64,000 nt of DNA from CAVTJX01 sp963735175 (GCA_963735175.1 CAVTJX010000009.1:57709-121708), one strand, 5' to 3'. Shown: positions 9,187 to 19,643, counted from the first letter of the stretch. Numbers and translations: made by a program. The notes: a model not told the origin generated them from the letters alone.

Positions 9187-10519
9187 TCACTTGAGCAGCA
9201 GCATCTTCCGCGTCGCCGTCTGTCCCGCGCTCTGCAAGCGAGCAGAAGTACACGCCGCTGGAAAGCCGGCTGCCGTCAAAGCTCACCGCGTGTCCGCCGC
9301 GCGTCACCAGTCCGTCCACCAGCGTTGCCACCACGCGACCCGTCACGTCCGTCACCGTCAGCCGCGTGTAGCCGCTGGTGGCCACGACAAACGGAATCGT
9401 CGTTTCCGGATTGAACGGATTGGGGAAGTTCTGCCCCAGCGTCATCGCGTCCGGCAGCGCCGGATGTGGCCGCTCCGCCGCGTTCGTCAACGGCACGCGG
9501 TAGAAGATGAGCTGCCCTTCGGTGTTGTAGTTCGGCTCAGTGTGCCCGGTGTAGTTGTAGTTGCAATCCGCGCAGGTTACGCCGCTGCTGCAATCGAGAT
9601 TGGTCGGGCGGCAAAAGTTCACGTAATCCTGAATCGCGTACCAGATCGTCAGCGGTTCGCCGGGCGTGAAATAGGGCGTCAGGTCCCAGGGAATCACGCT
9701 TGCGCCGGGACACCAGCCCGCGCGATTGTAGGGCCACGTGCCGCCCTGCGGGCTGCACGGGTTGCTGGCGCAATCGCTGCGCCACAATTGGTGAATGAAC
9801 TGCTGGTCCGTCACCCACACGGAATGCTGCTTGTTGGAGAACTCCGCCGCGTTGTCGGTGTTCCCCTGCCCGTGCCCGGTGGTGATCACCCGCAGCTTCA
9901 GCGAGTCCGTCGCGGCGTCCACCTCCACCGTGGTATCACCCAGGGCCACATCCGTCGGCTGCGCCGGATCGCCGTACACGAGATAAGACTTCCGCCACAG
10001 CCTGACGATCCGGTAGGCTTCCTGCTCCGGCATCCCTTCAATGAAGCGGAAGGTCGCCGTCACCAGCCAGCCACGGCTGTCGTTGATCCACGTTTCGATA
10101 TAGCTGCGCAGGGTCACGCTGTCGCGCAGCAGAAAGCCGTAGTCGGTCAGGTCAAATTCCCAGCCGCACGTGCCGGGACCGCCGCCGCCGGTGATGTCAT
10201 ACGGCGTCACAATGCGCGCCAGTTCCAGACTCTCGCTGGTCGAGTCCGACGTCGGAATCATCACCGACAACGCGCCCAGGCGGTCCCATGGATCGCAGTC
10301 GCCGGGCGCAGTGGGACAGCCCAGCAGATAGGTCAGTGTGATCTTCGTGAAATGCACGGAATCCGGCGGAAACACGAACACACTGTCATGCGGCGACGCC
10401 CAGTTGTGAAATTCCCGGTTGAACGTCACCACAGTGGTCGTATCGCCCTCTTCGGCCTGCGCACTCAAGCAGCCGCCGAGAATCACCAGCACGCCAAGAA
10501 ATATTGCCCAACGGTTCAT
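9187..10519 (-). CDS. Secreted PNGase F-like glycoamidase with T9SS sorting domain (frame break near 9235)
   Basis: About 444 residues. A signal peptide (MNRWAIFLGVLVILGGCLSA, cut after AQA) is followed by the two-domain peptide:N-glycosidase F fold, which cleaves N-glycans from asparagine. The N-terminal domain keeps CDPWDRLG, where the Asp matches the catalytic Asp of PNGase F. The C-terminal domain keeps TTGHGQG, AAEFSNK, LWRSDC and NRAGWCPGASV. A CTD follows from about residue 355 (LGQNFPNPFNPETTIPF...GVYFCSL). As read, the last 20 residues are out of frame; removing one base near 9235 restores SLQSAGQTATRKMLLLK and a stop at 9187. T9SS export to the cell surface is inferred. A ribosylated or plant-type glycoprotein substrate cannot be inferred. 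Confidence 0.87.
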
Positions 10520-10671
10520 CGCCTAATCCTCCAGAATACCACCGTTAAATAGGTGTCATCGCCCGGCCCCGGTGATTCCGGCCGCCGCATTCACCATCAA
10601 GATAAGCAATCTTTCCTCCTTATTCAAGCGTTGCGCCTACCCGCGCCAAGACCCCTAACATTATTATTCCT

Positions 10672-11238
10672 ATGACACAACTTCGCGTCGCCACCCTGCC
10701 CGGCTCCCTGCGCGCCGGCTCCTACAACCGCAAATTGCTGAAGCTTGCCGAGACTTTCCTCGAAGCACGCGGGCGTCGAAATCGACCGCCTCGACCTCCG
10801 CGATTTCCCGCTGCCGCTTTACGACGGCGATCTTGAGAGCGCGAACAGGGACTGCCCGCTGAAGCCGCCGCGCTGAAGGCGCGCATCGCCGCCGCCCACG
10901 GCGTCATCATCGCCAGCCCGGAGTACAACTGGAGCATTCCCGGAACGCTGAAAAATGCCATCGACTGGACCTCGCGCGGCGGCAATCAACCCTGGGCGGG
11001 AAAAGTCGTCGGCCTGATGGGCGCCACGAACGGCCCGTGGGGCACGTGGCGCGGCATGCCCCATTTGCGGCAGACATTACAGTGCTTGAATGCGTTGACC
11101 ATCCCGCAGCAAATCAATCTCCCCAGGGCACAGGACGTCTGGGACGCCGACGGCAATCTGAAAGACGACACCCTCCCCCCGCGCGTCGAAAAATTCGTCC
11201 AAGCGTTCCTGTCCGTCTTAGAAAAACAATATGTCTGA
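10672..11238 (+). CDS. NADPH-dependent FMN reductase (internal frame breaks)
   Basis: About 188 residues in a flavodoxin-like fold. The phosphate-binding motif GSLRAGSYNRKL lies at residues 10-21, and the family signature ASPEYNWSIPGTLKNAIDW is clear. The middle part is out of frame: the reading moves near 10757 (giving GVEIDRLDLRDFPLPLYDGD in another frame) and returns near 10848-10852. The total length is a multiple of three, so the breaks cancel. It would reduce FMN or quinones with NADPH in the cytosol. ATG 10672 gives the correct N-terminus. It ends just before a 40-bp palindromic repeat. Confidence 0.85.
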
Positions 11239-11246
11239 TCGTCACC

Positions 11247-11286
11247 CTTCCGCCGAGGCAGGTCGTCCGCGACCTGCCCGGAATCC
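11247..11286. repeat. GGCAGGTC/GACCTGCC intergenic palindrome, copy 1
   Basis: Sequence TTCCGCCGAGGCAGGTC, loop GTCCGC, GACCTGCCCGGAA. Arms GGCAGGTC/GACCTGCC are extended by TTCCG/CGGAA around a four-base bulge. At least seven copies occur in this window. Confidence 0.8.
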
Positions 11287-11333
11287 GTTTTGACTTCGAA
11301 TTTTGAAGTTTGAATTTCGACTTTCCTTCCACC

Positions 11334-12017
11334 ATGCCCCGACATCTGCGCTTGACCCTCCTTGCCGGACTCCTGCTCTGCACCTCCGCCTCCTACGCGG
11401 CCACGCTCTTCGTCAGCGGCGCGGCGCAGTACAACGTCGTCTTTCCGCATTACGGCCTCAGCAGCCTCACCGCAGTCCGGCTGGCTGCACGATTACGGCT
11501 GCTGGGGTTCCGAATTTACGGCGGGCTTCACCGGACCCGAGGCCACGGTCTACGTCGGTTATCAGCGTGTGACCTCCTCGATGTACGTGGAAGCCTATAG
11601 CTGGCGGCTCGACGGCGGGCACCGCTACGCCAGCCTCGATAATTCCTGGCGCGAAGCGCGCCTGCTGCTTGGCGCGCAGTGGCACTGAATGGCCGCGGCT
11701 CCTATCCCGTTAAGCCCACAGTTGGCGCGGCGCTCACCTACGGTGAATCCAAACTCACGTGGAAAGAAGCGCAGGGTGTGCTTCCCGGCGTGCGTGACGT
11801 CCTCGAAAATACGGCCCGCAAATCCACCAACATCGGCCAGCTCGTCGAGTTCGGATTCCTCTACCGCCCGCGCGGCCCCTCGAGTGTTCGCTGATGGCCC
11901 AGTGCCAGCGCTTCGAGGCCGACTTCCCCGATGACGGCAATTCCGGCACCGCTGACCACTACGTCGTCCTCATGCCCGGCTGGCAACTCACCCTTCGCTA
12001 CCGCTTCCCCGCCCTGA
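11334..12017 (+). CDS. Small outer-membrane-type protein, paralogue A (several frame breaks)
   Basis: I do not recognise a family. The first 22 residues are a signal peptide (MPRHLRLTLLAGLLLCTSAS, cut near SYA/AT). Joining frames gives alternating short strands such as TVYVGYQRVTSSMYVEAYSW, LLGARVALNG, PVKPTVGAALTYG, QLVEFGFLYR and a final GWQLTLRYRF, a pattern expected of a small beta-barrel of about 220 residues. Frames change near 11471, 11682 and 11870. The end is uncertain; TGA at 12015-12017 follows the typical terminal aromatic strand. It is followed by a similar gene, so a tandem duplication is likely. A TTCGAATTTTGAAGTTTGAA-type pyrimidine leader stands before its ATG. Confidence 0.5.
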
Positions 12018-12093
12018 ATACGATGATTGCCGTGGTGACTCTCCGCAGTCCCAGATGATCGCCGGCGTCTGTCATCTCCGTATCTGTCGTGCT

Positions 12094-12133
12094 TCTTCCG
12101 CCGAGGCAGGTCGTCCGCGACCTGCCCGGAATT
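12094..12133. repeat. GGCAGGTC/GACCTGCC intergenic palindrome, copy 2
   Basis: Nearly identical to copy 1 at 11247-11286, including the GTCCGC loop. The two copies flank paralogue A in the same orientation, about 850 bp apart. Confidence 0.8.
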
Positions 12134-12172
12134 AGGAGTCTGCCAGCCCCAACACCTTCGGAGATCCCTATC

Positions 12173-12921
12173 ATGCGCACCTTCCTCCGCCTGCTCCTCC
12201 TCTGCAGTGTCGCTGCCTCCGCCCATGCCGCCACATGGTCTCCCTACATCGGCCTCGGCGGACAGGCCAACATCATCGGCAGCTACTCCCGCCATCATGG
12301 CCCGCTCGGCTCGGATAATGCGTGGCGCGGCTATCCCGGCTATGGAGGCCAGATCGAATGCGGCCTCAGCCTCCGATCGCTACGATGTCTACCTCGCCTA
12401 CCGCCACAGCAGCGCCGAGTCGGGCATCTCTGAGATACCGTTCCTCCACGGACTATCATTCCCCTTTCGGCCCAGGCCACGTCGTGAGCGAAGACCTTCG
12501 CCGCCTTGGATCGATCACCGCCTGCTGCTCGGCGGCCGCGTCCGGTTAGCCTCACCGCGCGAACCCATCCGCCCGCTCGTCGGCTTCACTCTCAGCTTCG
12601 GCCAGCCTACGCTGAATTGGGTCTCGCGCTAACGGCGTGACGTTCCGCGAAGGATTGGGGAAGTAATCATTCCGAGCAGACGGAAACCCATACCTTCGAC
12701 CTGTCCTGAGTTCCTCCCCGGTGGCCGACTCGAATTCGGTTTCGCGCTCTGTGCACCCCGGAATTTCTCGCTGAATGTATTAAGCAGCGTTGAAATCGCC
12801 CCCGCGCGTTTTACGTCCGGCGACATCGAAATGCCCGAGGTTCGACTGGCATACGCTGCTTTCCCCCGCGCTCAATCTCACCTCCCGCTACACCTTCTCA
12901 TCCCTCCACTTCGGACATTAG
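12173..12921 (+). CDS. Small outer-membrane-type protein, paralogue B (several frame breaks)
   Basis: A signal peptide (MRTFLRLLLLCSVAASAHA) is followed by TWSPYIGLGGQANIIGSYSR and, across frames, DRYDVYLAYRHSSAESG, HRLLLGGRVRLASPREPIRP, LVGFTLSFGQPTLNW, GGRLEFGFALCAPRNFSLNV and the terminal strands WHTLLSPALNLTSRYTFSSL. The strand pattern and the final LTSRYTF match paralogue A's LTLRYRF, so the two are tandem paralogues. At least four frame changes occur (near 12370, 12425, 12640-12720 and 12842). The TAG at 12919-12921 closes the last frame. The function is unknown; an outer-membrane barrel of about 240 residues is the best structural guess. Confidence 0.5.
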
Positions 12922-13047
12922 TCATGGACCCGACCTACCGCGACCATTTCATTCAGCGTTGGCAGCAGTATTTCGCCGCCGCCGCGTCGCGCTGCCTCAT
13001 CCAATGAAAATCGTTCATTCGTTCCGCCGTTACATCCGATTTTCTCA

Positions 13048-13077
13048 GCAGAAAAGCCCCTCGCGGGGCTTTTCTGC
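13048..13077. terminator. Bidirectional intrinsic terminator
   Basis: Perfect hairpin with arms GCAGAAAAGCCCC and GGGGCTTTTCTGC, a 13-bp stem around a four-base loop. The A- and T-rich outer stem lets it act on both strands. It lies between the convergent paralogue B and the CTD protein at 13102-14553. Confidence 0.8.
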
Positions 13078-13101
13078 ATAAGAAATCGAATAGTGCCGTC
13101 G

Positions 13102-14553
13102 CTATTTCAGCAGCATCAGCTTCTTCGTCTGCGATGACTTCCCCGCCTCCAATCGCGCAAAATAAATCCCTGTTCCCAATCCACTGCCGTCAAACGCCAC
13201 CTGATGAGTTCCCGCTTCCATCATGCCGTCCTTCAGCACGGCCACTTCGCGCCCCAGCAGGTCAAATACTCGCAGTGAAATGTCTCCCGCCCGGGGTAGA
13301 TCGAAAGCGATCGTCGTCGCAGGATTGAAGGGATTGGGAAATGCGGAGAGGGTATAGGAAGCAGGATGAATCGCCGGGCGTTCACCGGCCGAAAGGGGAT
13401 CCGGCCCGGTCTTCACCAGCCACACATCCTGACCACCCGCTCCAAACGACTCTGTAAGTCCCGCGATGATATAACCGCCGTCGGGGGTCGGTTGAATGTC
13501 ATAGGCTTCGTCCCACGTCGGTCCGCCGAATGTGCGGTGCCAGAGGACGCCGCCATGGACGTCGGTTCGCAGTAATAGAAAATCACCATCCGTGGAATCG
13601 CTCTGTCCCGCAATCGTGTAGCCGCCATCGCCGTTCTGAATAACGGAGACCCCCGCTTCCCCTTCAATGACATTGCCGTAAGTGAGACTCCAGAGGCTGT
13701 CTCCTTCGGCATTTGTTTTCACCAGCCACAGGTCGGTGTTCCCTCCGCTGCGTGCCGTCCGGCCCGTGATAACGTAGCCCCCGTCCGCGGTCTGTCGCAC
13801 GCACCAGGGCATATCCTCCCACGGATTGCCAAATGTGCGACTCCACAAACTGTCGCCGTTCGCGTCCGTTTTCACCAGCCAGAAATCGCCTTCGGAATCT
13901 CCGAACGAGCGGGCAATGCCACAGAGGGCGTAGCCGCTGTCGGCCGTCTGGATGACGTAGGTGCAACCGTCGTGAAGCAGTCCACCGAACGTTTTACTCC
14001 ACAAACTGTCACCGTTCGCGTCGGTTTTCACCAGCCAGAAATCGCGGCCGCCGGAGCCAAACGAGGATGTATAGCCCGCGAGGATGAAACCACCGTCGAA
14101 TGTTTGCTGTCCCCAGTACAATTGGTCCATCTGCGGTCCGCCGTATGTGCGGCTCCAGAGACTGTCGCCGTTGGCGTCTGTCTTCACCATCCAGTAGTCG
14201 ATATTGCCTGCCCCGAACGACCAGGTAAATCCGGTGATGAAGTATCCGCCGTCTGCGGTGTGGCCTGCGTTGCCCACATATTCCGCCTGTGAGCCCCCGA
14301 AGGTATGGCACCACAGGCTGTCGCCCACGCCGTCAGTTTTAATCAGCCACAAATCGTAATCGCCGGCGCCAACGGAATTCGTGGTAGCCGCGAGGACGTA
14401 CCCGCCGTCCTCGATGGCCACAACCGCGTAACCGAAGTCTGTGCCCGCGCCGCCATAGGTGCGGCTCCACAGGCTATCCGGCTGCGCCCACGATGACGTA
14501 ACGGCGATGGCCATCGCCACGCATCGCGAAACAAAAAAGAATAAATTCTTCAC
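13102..14553 (-). CDS. Secreted repeat protein with T9SS sorting domain
   Basis: 483 residues, intact. After a signal peptide ending SSWA (mature N-terminus QPDSLW) come about seven repeats of roughly 52 residues built on SLWSRTYGG...DGGYVLAG.T.SFGAG..D.WLVKTDANGD. Such repeats form a beta-propeller-like surface domain; no catalytic residues are seen. The CTD begins near residue 400 (YTLSAFPNPFNPATTIAFDL) and ends TKKLMLLK, a type A T9SS signal. The role may be adhesion or scaffolding; no ligand can be named. It shares its repeat type with the protein at 44108-45853, which lacks this CTD. Confidence 0.85.
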   Translation of the reverse strand: MKNLFFFVSRCVAMAIAVTSSWAQPDSLWSRTYGGAGTDFGYAVVAIEDGGYVLAATTNSVGAGDYDLWLIKTDGVGDSLWCHTFGGSQAEYVGNAGHTADGGYFITGFTWSFGAGNIDYWMVKTDANGDSLWSRTYGGPQMDQLYWGQQTFDGGFILAGYTSSFGSGGRDFWLVKTDANGDSLWSKTFGGLLHDGCTYVIQTADSGYALCGIARSFGDSEGDFWLVKTDANGDSLWSRTFGNPWEDMPWCVRQTADGGYVITGRTARSGGNTDLWLVKTNAEGDSLWSLTYGNVIEGEAGVSVIQNGDGGYTIAGQSDSTDGDFLLLRTDVHGGVLWHRTFGGPTWDEAYDIQPTPDGGYIIAGLTESFGAGGQDVWLVKTGPDPLSAGERPAIHPASYTLSAFPNPFNPATTIAFDLPRAGDISLRVFDLLGREVAVLKDGMMEAGTHQVAFDGSGLGTGIYFARLEAGKSSQTKKLMLLK

Positions 14554-14893
14554 GATCCGATTCCTTGCCTGTACGTTGATCTTCAGCGGAGATCATGGTG
14601 AACACTGTGCCGTACACCCCCCGCATCCGCGGCGAATTCACATGTCCAATGCGATACGTAGCAAAAAACTCGCCACCGCAGTGCAGTGTTCGCAACTTAA
14701 TAAATTATTTTGCATGAGTCAATAATATTGAATAAATCGAATTGTATGGATACGAACTTGACGAGTCTTAGAGATTAACAAAGACACACTGAACGTGACC
14801 CTGAGCCGTCGAATGGAGAGGTTTGCCATGGAGAATCGACAGGCAACAGCACTATAAACTTAATAATTTCAATCTTCCATGCAAATTTTTCTC

Positions 14894-14922
14894 TTGACTC
14901 GGAACCTTCGCCATGCTATATT
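14894..14922 (+). promoter_or_regulatory. groES-groEL promoter
   Basis: TTGACT (14894-14899), a 17-bp spacer and TATATT (14917-14922) form a housekeeping-type promoter. The predicted start of transcription falls just before or at the CIRCE operator. The remaining upstream region, 14554-14893, is AT-rich and holds nothing else that I can support. Confidence 0.8.
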
Positions 14923-14931
14923 GTAGAACGA

Positions 14932-14958
14932 TTAGCACTCGCACGCCGCGAGTGCTAA
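14932..14958 (+). promoter_or_regulatory. CIRCE operator (HrcA binding site)
   Basis: TTAGCACTC, nine bases (GCACGCCGC), GAGTGCTAA: a perfect match to the CIRCE inverted repeat. It stands immediately downstream of the promoter of groES, so HrcA repression relieved by heat or unfolded protein is expected. hrcA itself is not in the window. Confidence 0.97.
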
Positions 14959-15012
14959 CAATATCCATCTGCACATAATTTCATCCCTTTCTTATCCTAA
15001 ACGGAGTCCCAC

Positions 15013-15309
15013 ATGAAAATCACTCCCATTGACGAACGCGTCCTTATCAAGCCCCTCAAGGAAGAAGAGCGCAAGGTCGGCGGCATCATTATCCCCGACA
15101 CCGCCAAAGAACGCCCCCAGATGGGCGAAGTCGTGGCCGTCGGCGATGACGTCGTCGTCACCGACCGCCAGCAGAAGAAGCTTTCCCAGCTCGTCAAGGT
15201 CGGCGATCGCATCGTCTACGCCCGCTACGGCGGCACCGAATTCAAGATGGACAACGACGAATACCTCCTCGTCGGCCGCAGCGACATCCTCGCCGTCGTC
15301 GAAAAATAG
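15013..15309 (+). CDS. groES: Co-chaperonin GroES
   Basis: 98 residues, the standard length. It caps the GroEL ring during ATP-driven folding in the cytosol. The N-terminus MKITPIDERVLIKPL, the mobile loop VGGIIIPDTAKERPQMGEV and the C-terminal DEYLLVGRSDILAVVE are typical. It is the first gene of the CIRCE-controlled operon; groEL follows 123 bp downstream. It has no frame break. Confidence 0.98.
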   Translation: MKITPIDERVLIKPLKEEERKVGGIIIPDTAKERPQMGEVVAVGDDVVVTDRQQKKLSQLVKVGDRIVYARYGGTEFKMDNDEYLLVGRSDILAVVEK

Positions 15310-15361
15310 AAGCCTGTAGTGCCGCACGGCTGTGCGCTCTGCTTTCTGTGCGCTCTGCCTT

Positions 15362-15396
15362 TCAGCGTTTCAGTGTTTCAGTGTTTCAGCGTTTTC
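15362..15396 (+). repeat. TTTCAG(C/T)G near-tandem repeat in the groES-groEL spacer
   Basis: Four near-tandem copies of an 8-9-bp unit (TTTCAGCG, TTTCAGTG, TTTCAGTG, TTTCAGCG) run up to TTTTCTTTCC. A pyrimidine leader of the same style precedes several other genes of the window. The first groEL codon lies 40 bp further on, with only a weak, distant AAGGA. Confidence 0.7.
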
Positions 15397-15432
15397 TTTC
15401 CGCACCGCCAATCAATCAAGGACCCAGATAAT

Positions 15433-17075
<1,643 letters not shown>

Positions 17076-18063
17076 GCAGCGCACGCGCGCTGCACCGCGT
17101 GCTGGCCAACCGGGCCGCGCGCGCAGACGCGCAAGCTGCATCGCCCGTTGGGGTAGGGGCGGGTCTAAGACCCGCCCCCTGCTCCCGGACAAGAATCGCC
17201 GCGCGGGGTGCCCTCACCCCGCGCGGTTTTATTTCGGGATTACTAGCCGGCACGCTCCCGCGTGCCGGATTCGCATCATCACAAATCCAACCCGCAGGAG
17301 CGGGTTGGCCAGTAGTAACGGACAGGCCGCCGTCTGTGGCGGTTATGTCAAAGAGCGCTGCTGCAAACTCGGTTCATGGCCGCAGCAGTGACAGCGTTCG
17401 CGTGCGGAAGGATCAGCGGATGAGCGCGGGGATACCGCCAGTATTCTCATCGGGGCGTTCGCGCACACTGAGGCCGCATTTTTCTACCCCCCGGCAGGAC
17501 AGCGGCTAAGTGCCCGCTTCGGTCCGGGGTCCCGCTGGTGTCTCCAGCGATAAATATCCCATCTCCCAAGACACCCGTTCGCAATGAATGCGAACGGCCT
17601 CGCACTACCTATGACCGAGGGGAAGGCTGAGGGTGGCCTCCGGCTTACCATGTCGCGTTCCACCGCCACACCTTGGGAAGAGGTAGGCTGCGCAGGAGCC
17701 GCGTTATGTCCGGTTTAGCCGCGAGGAGGAGCTTGCAGAAAGGATGAAGACGGATTCCCTGCCGTGGTGACCTTTAAGGTCGCCATGTGGGAGCCTTCTG
17801 CGATTACCATCGCGGCCTTAAAGGCCACGACGGCGAAACAAACCAAGAATTTACTAGTGGCGGCCTCTGGCCGTCCTTTCTGCGGGGTGCCAATATACAA
17901 ACGTTGGATGCCTGTTGTCAAGTATTAAATGCGCGAAGGTCGCTATTGGATGTTTATACTACACATTCTATTGATCACTCTTTGCTCGGCAATCCGCAAT
18001 AACAACGTTTAGCGAGTTCGCGCCGCCGGGTGCATGAAACAACGGTGCAAGGAAAAGGAGGCA
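17076..18063. repeat. Palindrome-dense noncoding island downstream of groEL
   Basis: No protein-coding region is convincing here. Apart from the groEL terminator the island holds many short palindromes: GGCGGGTC-TAA-GACCCGCC (about 17157-17175), CCGGCACG/CGTGCCGG (17247-17268), AACCCGC/GCGGGTT (17287-17305), CGTTCGCA/TGCGAACG (17577-17597), GGTGACCTT/AAGGTCGCC (17767-17785), GGCCTT/AAGGCC (about 17815-17828) and GGCGGCCTCTGGCCGTC (17862-17877). Several types recur elsewhere in the window. The layout resembles a cluster of REP-type elements. No transposase is nearby. Confidence 0.6.
17199..17233 (+). terminator. groEL intrinsic terminator, also a repeat-family member
   Basis: Stem CCGCGCGGGGTG / CACCCCGCGCGG with a CCCT loop, followed by TTTTATTTC. 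Similar palindromes occur at 26071-26100 and, inverted, at 51612-51640. Confidence 0.85.
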
Positions 18064-18100
18064 GATTCCGGGCAGGTCACAGACCTGCCTCGGCGGGAAG
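18064..18100. repeat. GGCAGGTC/GACCTGCC palindrome, copy 3 (inverted)
   Basis: GATTCCGGGCAGGTC, loop ACA, GACCTGCCTCGGCGGGAAG: the family in the opposite orientation to copies 1, 2 and 4. With copy 4 (19477-19516) it brackets the candidate small RNA and the HNH-like gene. Confidence 0.8.
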
Positions 18101-18133
18101 TGGCGAAAGACTTGATAACTTATCGCGAGACCA

Positions 18134-18300
18134 TTGACAATATCCGGGGTTTGATATAAATTGAATCACTACGGCTGAGACAGCGGCAGACCCCTCTGCA
18201 ATCTGACCGGAGCCCGAGTGAGGATTTCTTCGGCATCCCGCGAATCTCGCAACCCCTACGAACAGCAAAGCAGGCGAACACCCAGTTCGCCTGTTTTATA
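18134..18300 (+). ncRNA. Candidate small noncoding transcript with own promoter and terminator
   Basis: TTGACA (18134-18139) and TATAAA (18155-18160; the spacer of 15 is short, a 16-17 spacing is possible with overlapping hexamers) form a likely promoter. About 130 bp later the stem CAGGCGAAC/GTTCGCCTG (18271-18293) is followed by TTTTATATTTT, a strong intrinsic terminator. Between them no ORF has a plausible start and length, while several self-complementary stretches are present (GGCTGAGACAGC, GCAGACCCCTCTGC, GGATTTCTTCGGCATCC). The unit could be a small RNA, or a leader whose terminator regulates the next gene at 18386. Confidence 0.45.
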
Positions 18301-18385
18301 TTTTGAGGTGGCAATATATATTATGCATCCATTTTCTTTCGGCAGGAATCGTAGCAAACGCTTCAACTGACTTACGAGGGCTGGA

Positions 18386-19471
18386 GTGCTAATTGGAGAT
18401 TACCGTCACATGCGTGAACTCGTGCCATTCAAGTGCATCTATTGTCCATCGGAAGAGTCTCCGTCTGACGAGCATTATTTGTGCAAAGGTTTGGGAATAT
18501 TCAAGAATTTCGAGCAGCTATGCGGCAAGATCTGTAGGAAATGCAATAGAGAAATTGGCGATAGTATCGAACTTCCTTTCCTTCGTACTGGTCTCGTCGG
18601 ATTGCTTCGTTGGCGCTTAGGTATTACGGACATCGAAGGCACGCCTTCACCTTGCTATCACGGCGCAGGGGGCGAGCCCCCAGTTGTCATCCGTGCGACA
18701 CCTCCGGAGTCGGATCACGAAATCCTCTGGGAAGCTGAGCCCGGAACCGACAATTTAATTCCACTCAGACAGATCATTCTCTTGAGCAAGGATGGGAGAG
18801 TCTTTCACTTTCCGGTTAAAGATTGGATCAAACAGCAGGACGAACTCATCACATTAATTCGTGAGAAGACACGCGAAGGTTATGTGGATATGGCTACACA
18901 TCATGACGATAATGAAGAGGAGGCGGTACAAGCGTTACATAAACAGATAGGGGGCGAACTCGTCTTTCGCCGGTTAGATTGGCAAACACAACGAAAAACA
19001 GTTACGGTTCAGTATCTAAAGACGCCCAAGTTCAAGCGTGTATTCGCAAAGATCGCATTCCATTTCGCGCTTAAGGCTTATCCTATGCTCAAGGGCAGCG
19101 AACCAGAGTTTGATTTGATTCGGGCTGCAATCAAAAATGGAGTTGGCGATTTAGACTTTGTGAGGGAGGATCTACGACCGATATATCCGCCTCTGCTAAG
19201 CGGAACAAAACGTGACCACTGGATGCATATTCTTACTGTTGAATGGCATAAGGAGAACATTAAAGGGTATGTGCGGCTCTTCGATCACCAGTCGTCACAA
19301 CCCCTTGCTTACAACGTGATTATCGGCCAACCTCCATCAATTATCATTCCTGCAAGACACTCCTTAGCTCAGCGTTTCCACTACTATCCGGTAGCACAGG
19401 GTAAGCACCAAGGATACATGGATAAGTTTGAGCCAACTCTCTTAGACTTGAATCCGTACCGGCCATCGTGA
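18386..19471 (+). CDS. HNH-like zinc-knuckle protein, putative nuclease
   Basis: 361 residues from GTG 18386 (GAGGG upstream); ATG 18410, giving MRELVPFKC, is an alternative. The N-terminus has CIYC, then SDEHYLCKGLG, then CGKICRKCNREIGD: two CxxC-type zinc pairs around an EH motif, the layout of HNH-endonuclease relatives in which His is catalytic. The remaining 290 residues match no family I know. The gene is AT-richer than its neighbours, has no frame break and is bracketed by inverted repeat copies, which suggests acquisition. A defence or mobile-element role is possible but unproven. Confidence 0.6.
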   Translation: MLIGDYRHMRELVPFKCIYCPSEESPSDEHYLCKGLGIFKNFEQLCGKICRKCNREIGDSIELPFLRTGLVGLLRWRLGITDIEGTPSPCYHGAGGEPPVVIRATPPESDHEILWEAEPGTDNLIPLRQIILLSKDGRVFHFPVKDWIKQQDELITLIREKTREGYVDMATHHDDNEEEAVQALHKQIGGELVFRRLDWQTQRKTVTVQYLKTPKFKRVFAKIAFHFALKAYPMLKGSEPEFDLIRAAIKNGVGDLDFVREDLRPIYPPLLSGTKRDHWMHILTVEWHKENIKGYVRLFDHQSSQPLAYNVIIGQPPSIIIPARHSLAQRFHYYPVAQGKHQGYMDKFEPTLLDLNPYRPS

Positions 19472-19476
19472 GAATC

Positions 19477-19516
19477 CTTCCCGCCGAGGCAGGTCACCTG
19501 ACCTGCCCGGAATCCG
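19477..19516. repeat. GGCAGGTC/GACCTGCC palindrome, copy 4
   Basis: CTTCCCGCCGAGGCAGGTC, loop ACCT, GACCTGCCCGGAATCC. It lies directly after the HNH-like gene. Confidence 0.8.
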
Positions 19517-19643
19517 AAACCATGTATTACGCGGGTACAATGCCCCGCGCATTCTCCTGTAAGTCCTGCCCGGATGGCTGGGCATCGTTCGTTTCGAATC
19601 ATAAATGCATTGATGTTATGGACATAGGCTCAACTCGCGCCGC

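Noticed and set aside
9098..10552. Long open frame on the plus strand opposite the PNGase F-like gene
   Set aside because: It is a shadow caused by high GC; the minus-strand protein shows family motifs, a signal peptide and a CTD.
12924..13007. Short ORF MDPTYRDHFIQRWQQYFAAA after paralogue B
   Set aside because: 27 codons, no Shine-Dalgarno, no known pattern; could be the remnant of another frame-broken gene but cannot be supported.
15362..15396. CRISPR-like short repeats in the groES-groEL spacer
   Set aside because: Units are only 8-9 bp with no spacers; no cas genes are present in the window.
18165..18250. Possible TPP riboswitch (CTGAGA...ACCC...CTGA in the small-RNA candidate)
   Set aside because: The 5' arm and the closing stem of a TPP riboswitch are not seen and no thiamine gene follows; the likeness is too slight.
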